Below the pieces are notes generated by a model that saw only the letters and a program-made list of their open reading frames with translations, did not search any database and was not told the DNA's origin. Positions 6,780 through 9,181 of a stretch of DNA of 9,181 nt are shown piece after piece (within the stretch, counting starts at the first letter, position 1; every line of letters begins with the position of its first letter). A program made the position numbers and the translations under genes. Origin of the DNA: JAQGHR01 sp031411935. Lineage in GTDB: Bacteria; Planctomycetota; Planctomycetia; Isosphaerales; Isosphaeraceae. The DNA lies in NCBI GenBank assembly GCA_031411935.1, contig JANOBY010000544.1, positions 1-9,181 of the forward strand, written 5' to 3'.

Positions 6780-6886
6780 CACGCCAGGGCGGATTTGCTG
6801 CGGGCCTCGCAGGGGGATCCGGGTGGCCCTGTTGGGTTGCCCACCATCGCGTTCGGCAACACCCGTGGGCACAGCCGGCCACACCA
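6780..6886. repeat. Diverged direct duplication, copy 2
   Basis: Partner of 6657-6763 with the same internal spacing: GGGCCTCGC (6802-6810) and, 37 bases after its first base, GCCCACCATCGCGTTCGGC (6839-6857). I do not see a third copy at the next 123-base step on either side. Confidence 0.6.
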
Positions 6887-7011
6887 CCCGTGCCCTCGCG
6901 CGCAAGTTCCGGACGATGGGAAGAACCCCGACTGTCATGGGGCGGACGATCGGGAGCCCCCCGAAAATTCACGACCAGGAATCTGAGCATCGCAAAAACG
7001 TGAATTTGCAT

Positions 7012-7022
7012 AACGAACCCAA
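7012..7022 (+). repeat. Dispersed copy of the ACGAACCCAA repeat
   Basis: AACGAACCCAA lies 120 bases before the tandem array at 7132 and shares its core; it is followed by TCC. The copy at 7197-7207 has the same AACGAACCCAATC extension. Confidence 0.6.
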
Positions 7023-7131
7023 TCCAGCCTCCCGGACCAATCCGCACGATCCATCGGATGCGCTTCTCGCAGAACCACTTGCGTCATTTCGACGGGGCGA
7101 ATCGGGGGCTCCCATGTCGGTTGGAAGCAGG

Positions 7132-7164
7132 AAAACGAACCCAAAACGAACCCAAAACGAAGCC
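7132..7164 (+). repeat. Tandem 11-bp repeat, three units
   Basis: AAAACGAACCC occurs at 7132-7142 and 7143-7153, followed by AAAACGAAGCC at 7154-7164 with one change. The period is 11 bases, so the A4 tracts lie about one helical turn apart. It belongs with the single copies at 7012 and 7196. The reverse complement reads GGGTTCGTTTT. Confidence 0.85.
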
Positions 7165-7195
7165 ATTTGGGGGCCTCCGGGCGAGAAACGAACCC

Positions 7196-7207
7196 AATCG
7201 CCGGGGA
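7196..7207 (+). repeat. Dispersed copy of the ACGAACCCAA repeat
   Basis: AAACGAACCCAA follows the tandem array after 31 bases; the spacer (TTTGGGGGCC...) is GC-rich. It shares the following TC with the copy at 7012-7022. Confidence 0.65.
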
Positions 7208-7326
7208 GCCGAGGAATCCGTCAACCCGGCGGAGACCGAGGACAGCCGACCGAACCGTAAGTCGTTTAGTAATCGAAGCTTGCAACCTTCAGAACGGCAT
7301 GAGCCCGGACCATTTCCCGACCCGAA

Positions 7327-7355
7327 TTGACTCGCCGCCCCCTACGCGGAACAAT
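7327..7355 (+). promoter_or_regulatory. Candidate sigma-70-type promoter for the gene at 7454
   Basis: TTGACT (7327-7332, five of six to the -35 consensus) is followed after 17 bases by AACAAT (7350-7355, four of six to the -10 consensus). The leader would be about 90 bases. This is the best promoter-like site in the window, though planctomycete consensus sequences are uncertain. Confidence 0.45.
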
Positions 7356-7453
7356 AAGGGTGGAGGATTGCCGCCCGACCCGGCCGTGACGCTCCGACGC
7401 CCCATGATGTGGGCCTTGTCCGACTTTCGATCGCAGGACGGGACGTTCGACTC

Positions 7454-9181
7454 ATGAAGCAAACCTTCGCCGCCGTGATCCTGCTCACCGCGCTGGGCAT
7501 CTACTGCAAGCTTGCCTGGAAGCCCTCGCACGGACCGGCCGAGCTCGCGCCCGCCGGCACCACGGCCGCCGCCGAGGATCCCTCCGCCCGGGTGCTCGCC
7601 CGCTACCCGGCGCCTCGCGACCGCGAGCTCGTGGAGCGGACCCTCGCCAAGTACGCGCAGACGGCCCTGGCGATCGAGAAGACCGACGGCCTGCGAGGCC
7701 TGGCCCTGCTCGACCGCATGGACCTGGAGGCGATCTTCCTCTACGAGAAGCATCCCAAGGACTTCCGCCTCCTGCGCGAAAGCCTCTCGGACACCGCCGC
7801 CGCCGACCTGCTCGTCCACTGGCGCGAGTACTTCGGATGGAAGCGGGCCGACGACACGGATCGCGCGATTTTGGTCTCGGAGATCGCCCGGCTCACGCCC
7901 TCGCAGCGCAAGTGGGCGAACCTCTACCCCAACGCCCTGCCCCTGATCCTGGCCGACCCCGAGGGCGTGACCTCGCTCATCGAGCGCCTGTCGGGCGACC
8001 CGGCCGAGCTGGCCGACGCGCTCGTGATGCTCGACCTGGTGAGCCTTGAGCAGGGCACGGCCGACTTGCGGGTGGCCCTCCGCACGCTCGACGCCCACCC
8101 GTCGCTGGCCCTGGAGGGCTTCCGCCTGATGGGGGCCGAGGGGTTCGCCCTGGTGACGCTTTATGGCCCGGTGCTCGACGCCCTGGGCGACGCCATGCCG
8201 CTGGACCAGGCGTTGATCGCCCTTCGCGTGAACACCGAGTTCGTGGACCAGAAGCTCGAGGCCAGCCAGCCCGAGGTCGTGGCCCGCGAGCTCTCGCACG
8301 CGGCGGCCTCGGGCCTGGGCGACCTGGTGGGCGGGCACCCCGAGGCCCTGCGGCTCGTGGTCGAATACGGGGCCCCCGGCGAACGGGCGCTGAAGAACGC
8401 CGGGCCCGACGCCGCCGACGTGGTCTATCGCGACTATGCCGACCCCGCCCTGCGGACCGCCGCCGTGAACGCCCTGGCCGAGCACGGGACCATGGCGCTG
8501 GCCATGCTCGACAAGTACGCGCCCGACCCCGACTTCCGCGACATCCTCCGCCGCCACGGCCCCGGGATCATCCCGCCGATCGCCCAGGCCGACGGCAGCC
8601 CCGCGCTCCTGGCCGGGCTCCGCGCCCGGTCGAAGAAATCGTTCGGCGAGACCCTGGCCGAGGGCGTGCTGGCGCTCTCCAGCGACAGCGGGCAGGCCAC
8701 GATCCACCAGATCCAGAAGGACGGCCTCCAGCGCGTGGCCGACCTCACGTCCACCGACACGAAGTTCTACCAGTTCCTGCCCCTGTACGACCTGCTGCAC
8801 CTGGGCGGGGTCGTGGGCCGGGGCGAGTCGCCGACCTCGGGCGAGATGGCCTGGGCCCTGCTCGACGGCTGCTTCGTGATCGCCGACGTGCTGAGCCTCA
8901 CGGCGCTCCAGCCCGAGGCCGCCGCCGCCGTCGAGGTCGCCCGCGCCGAGGTCAAGGCCGCGGTGCGCGAAGGGGCCAAATCGACCGCGAACACCGCCGT
9001 GGAAGAGGCCGCGCAGGCGGCCGCCCGCGGGCTCGCCCGCCAGACCGCCGAGGTCGCCACCGAGAAGGCCACGCGATGGTGGGCCGTCCGCTCGGCCGGG
9101 GGCATGGCCAAGCTCCTGGCCCGCACGCCGGAAGCCCTCTCGCAGATGACCCTGCCCCGGATCACGGCCATGGCCCGGACC
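7454..9181 (+). CDS. Large membrane-anchored or secreted alpha-helical protein, function unknown (3' end outside window)
   Basis: 576 codons are open from ATG 7454 to the edge; no stop is seen. The start MKQTFAAVILLTALGIYCKLAW gives one hydrophobic segment (about residues 5-21), a signal peptide or anchor; Cys18 lacks a proper lipobox (GIYC). A ribosome site is weak (GGGA at 7440-7443, AGGA at 7435-7438), and an in-frame GTG at 7409 is a poorer alternative because it would bury the hydrophobic start. The rest is predicted mostly helical, with HEAT-like amphipathic stretches at about 280-370. A hydrophobic segment WALLDGCFVIADVLSLTAL covers 467-485, followed by a charged Ala-rich helix (about 486-540) and RWWAVRSAGG (541-550). 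This C-terminal part resembles uncharacterised planctomycete proteins I remember, but I know no function. Third-position GC is very high throughout, supporting a real gene. Confidence 0.85.
   Translation, partial: MKQTFAAVILLTALGIYCKLAWKPSHGPAELAPAGTTAAAEDPSARVLARYPAPRDRELVERTLAKYAQTALAIEKTDGLRGLALLDRMDLEAIFLYEKHPKDFRLLRESLSDTAAADLLVHWREYFGWKRADDTDRAILVSEIARLTPSQRKWANLYPNALPLILADPEGVTSLIERLSGDPAELADALVMLDLVSLEQGTADLRVALRTLDAHPSLALEGFRLMGAEGFALVTLYGPVLDALGDAMPLDQALIALRVNTEFVDQKLEASQPEVVARELSHAAASGLGDLVGGHPEALRLVVEYGAPGERALKNAGPDAADVVYRDYADPALRTAAVNALAEHGTMALAMLDKYAPDPDFRDILRRHGPGIIPPIAQADGSPALLAGLRARSKKSFGETLAEGVLALSSDSGQATIHQIQKDGLQRVADLTSTDTKFYQFLPLYDLLHLGGVVGRGESPTSGEMAWALLDGCFVIADVLSLTALQPEAAAAVEVARAEVKAAVREGAKSTANTAVEEAAQAAARGLARQTAEVATEKATRWWAVRSAGGMAKLLARTPEALSQMTLPRITAMART

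Larger units (their letters stand above)
6232..7453. other. Long (1.2 kb) divergent intergenic region, mostly noncoding
   Basis: This stretch lies between the starts of the minus-strand zinc-ribbon gene and the plus-strand gene at 7454. It is visibly less GC-rich than the genes around it. It contains a promoter-like site at each end, a cluster of hairpins (6511-6593), a diverged 107-bp direct duplication (6657-6886), an AT-richer spot around 6993-7013, and five copies of an ACGAACCCA-type repeat (7012-7207). Open frames of up to 213 codons exist but translate to Arg/Pro/Ser/Gly-rich sequence without domains, they overlap one another in different frames, and the repeats run through them. I consider none of them a gene. 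No tRNA-like T-arm sequence was found on either strand. Confidence 0.6.

Noticed and set aside
6302..7047. Minus-strand frames of 149-237 codons (including one starting MGSWARPNALVGW)
   Set aside because: They cross the duplicated repeat and hairpins, overlap one another and lack any domain; the resemblance to other predicted proteins is better explained by intergenic repeats.
7132..7164. CRISPR-like array
   Set aside because: Units of 11 bp without spacers and only three copies; no cas genes nearby.
6619..7260. Plus-strand 213-codon frame
   Set aside because: It reads through the duplication and the AAAACGAACCC repeats (giving KTNPKRTQNEA), has Arg/Pro/Ser-rich content, and other frames are open in parallel.
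7289..8800. Minus-strand 503-codon frame opposite the 7454 gene
   Set aside because: Val/Gly/His/Gln-rich antisense reading; the plus frame has a hydrophobic signal segment and helical content with normal codon use.

Overview
The window is GC-rich bacterial chromosome. Coding stretches have very high GC at third codon positions, and three proteins (the secreted hydrolase, the TraR/DksA-type protein with a Gly-rich tail, and the large anchored protein at the right edge) look to me like planctomycete lineages. The long intergenic region also carries an AAAACGAACCC-type repeat that I associate with planctomycetes. An Isosphaeraceae-like planctomycete is my best guess. This rests on recall and composition, not on a search.

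Layout, left to right. (1) 1-769, minus: secreted alpha/beta hydrolase of the acetyl-xylan-esterase/dienelactone-hydrolase type, cut by the left edge. (2) 770-1054: divergent intergenic region with a perfect GGTTGCAACC palindrome. (3) 1055-1255, plus: possible 66-residue Pro/acidic protein. (4) 1294-2007, plus: DUF892 (YciE/YciF) ferritin-like protein with an acidic tail and altered metal-ligand positions. (5) 2008-2171: convergent gap with three hairpins. (6) 2172-2978, minus: TraR/DksA (YteA-like) zinc-finger protein. (7) 2979-3226: gap with three hairpins. (8) 3227-4687, minus: pyruvate kinase. (9) 4756-6231, minus: protein with two zinc ribbons and a long coiled coil. (10) 6232-7453: an unusually long (1.2 kb) divergent intergenic region holding diverged repeats, hairpins, A-tract tandem repeats and two promoter-like sites. 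(11) 7454-9181, plus: large anchored alpha-helical protein of unknown function, running off the right edge.

How the genes may work together. The zinc-ribbon/coiled-coil gene and pyk are 68 bases apart on the same strand and may form one transcript. The DksA-like gene follows on the same strand after a structured gap and may have its own promoter or sit behind a terminator or attenuator. The DUF892 gene and the small ORF before it probably share a transcript that converges on the DksA-like gene. I see no tRNA, rRNA, insertion sequence, CRISPR array or phage gene. No defence system or complete new pathway is visible. The most unusual material is the noncoding region at 6232-7453 and the repeated T-[QER]-[IV]-[DE] motif in the zinc-ribbon protein.
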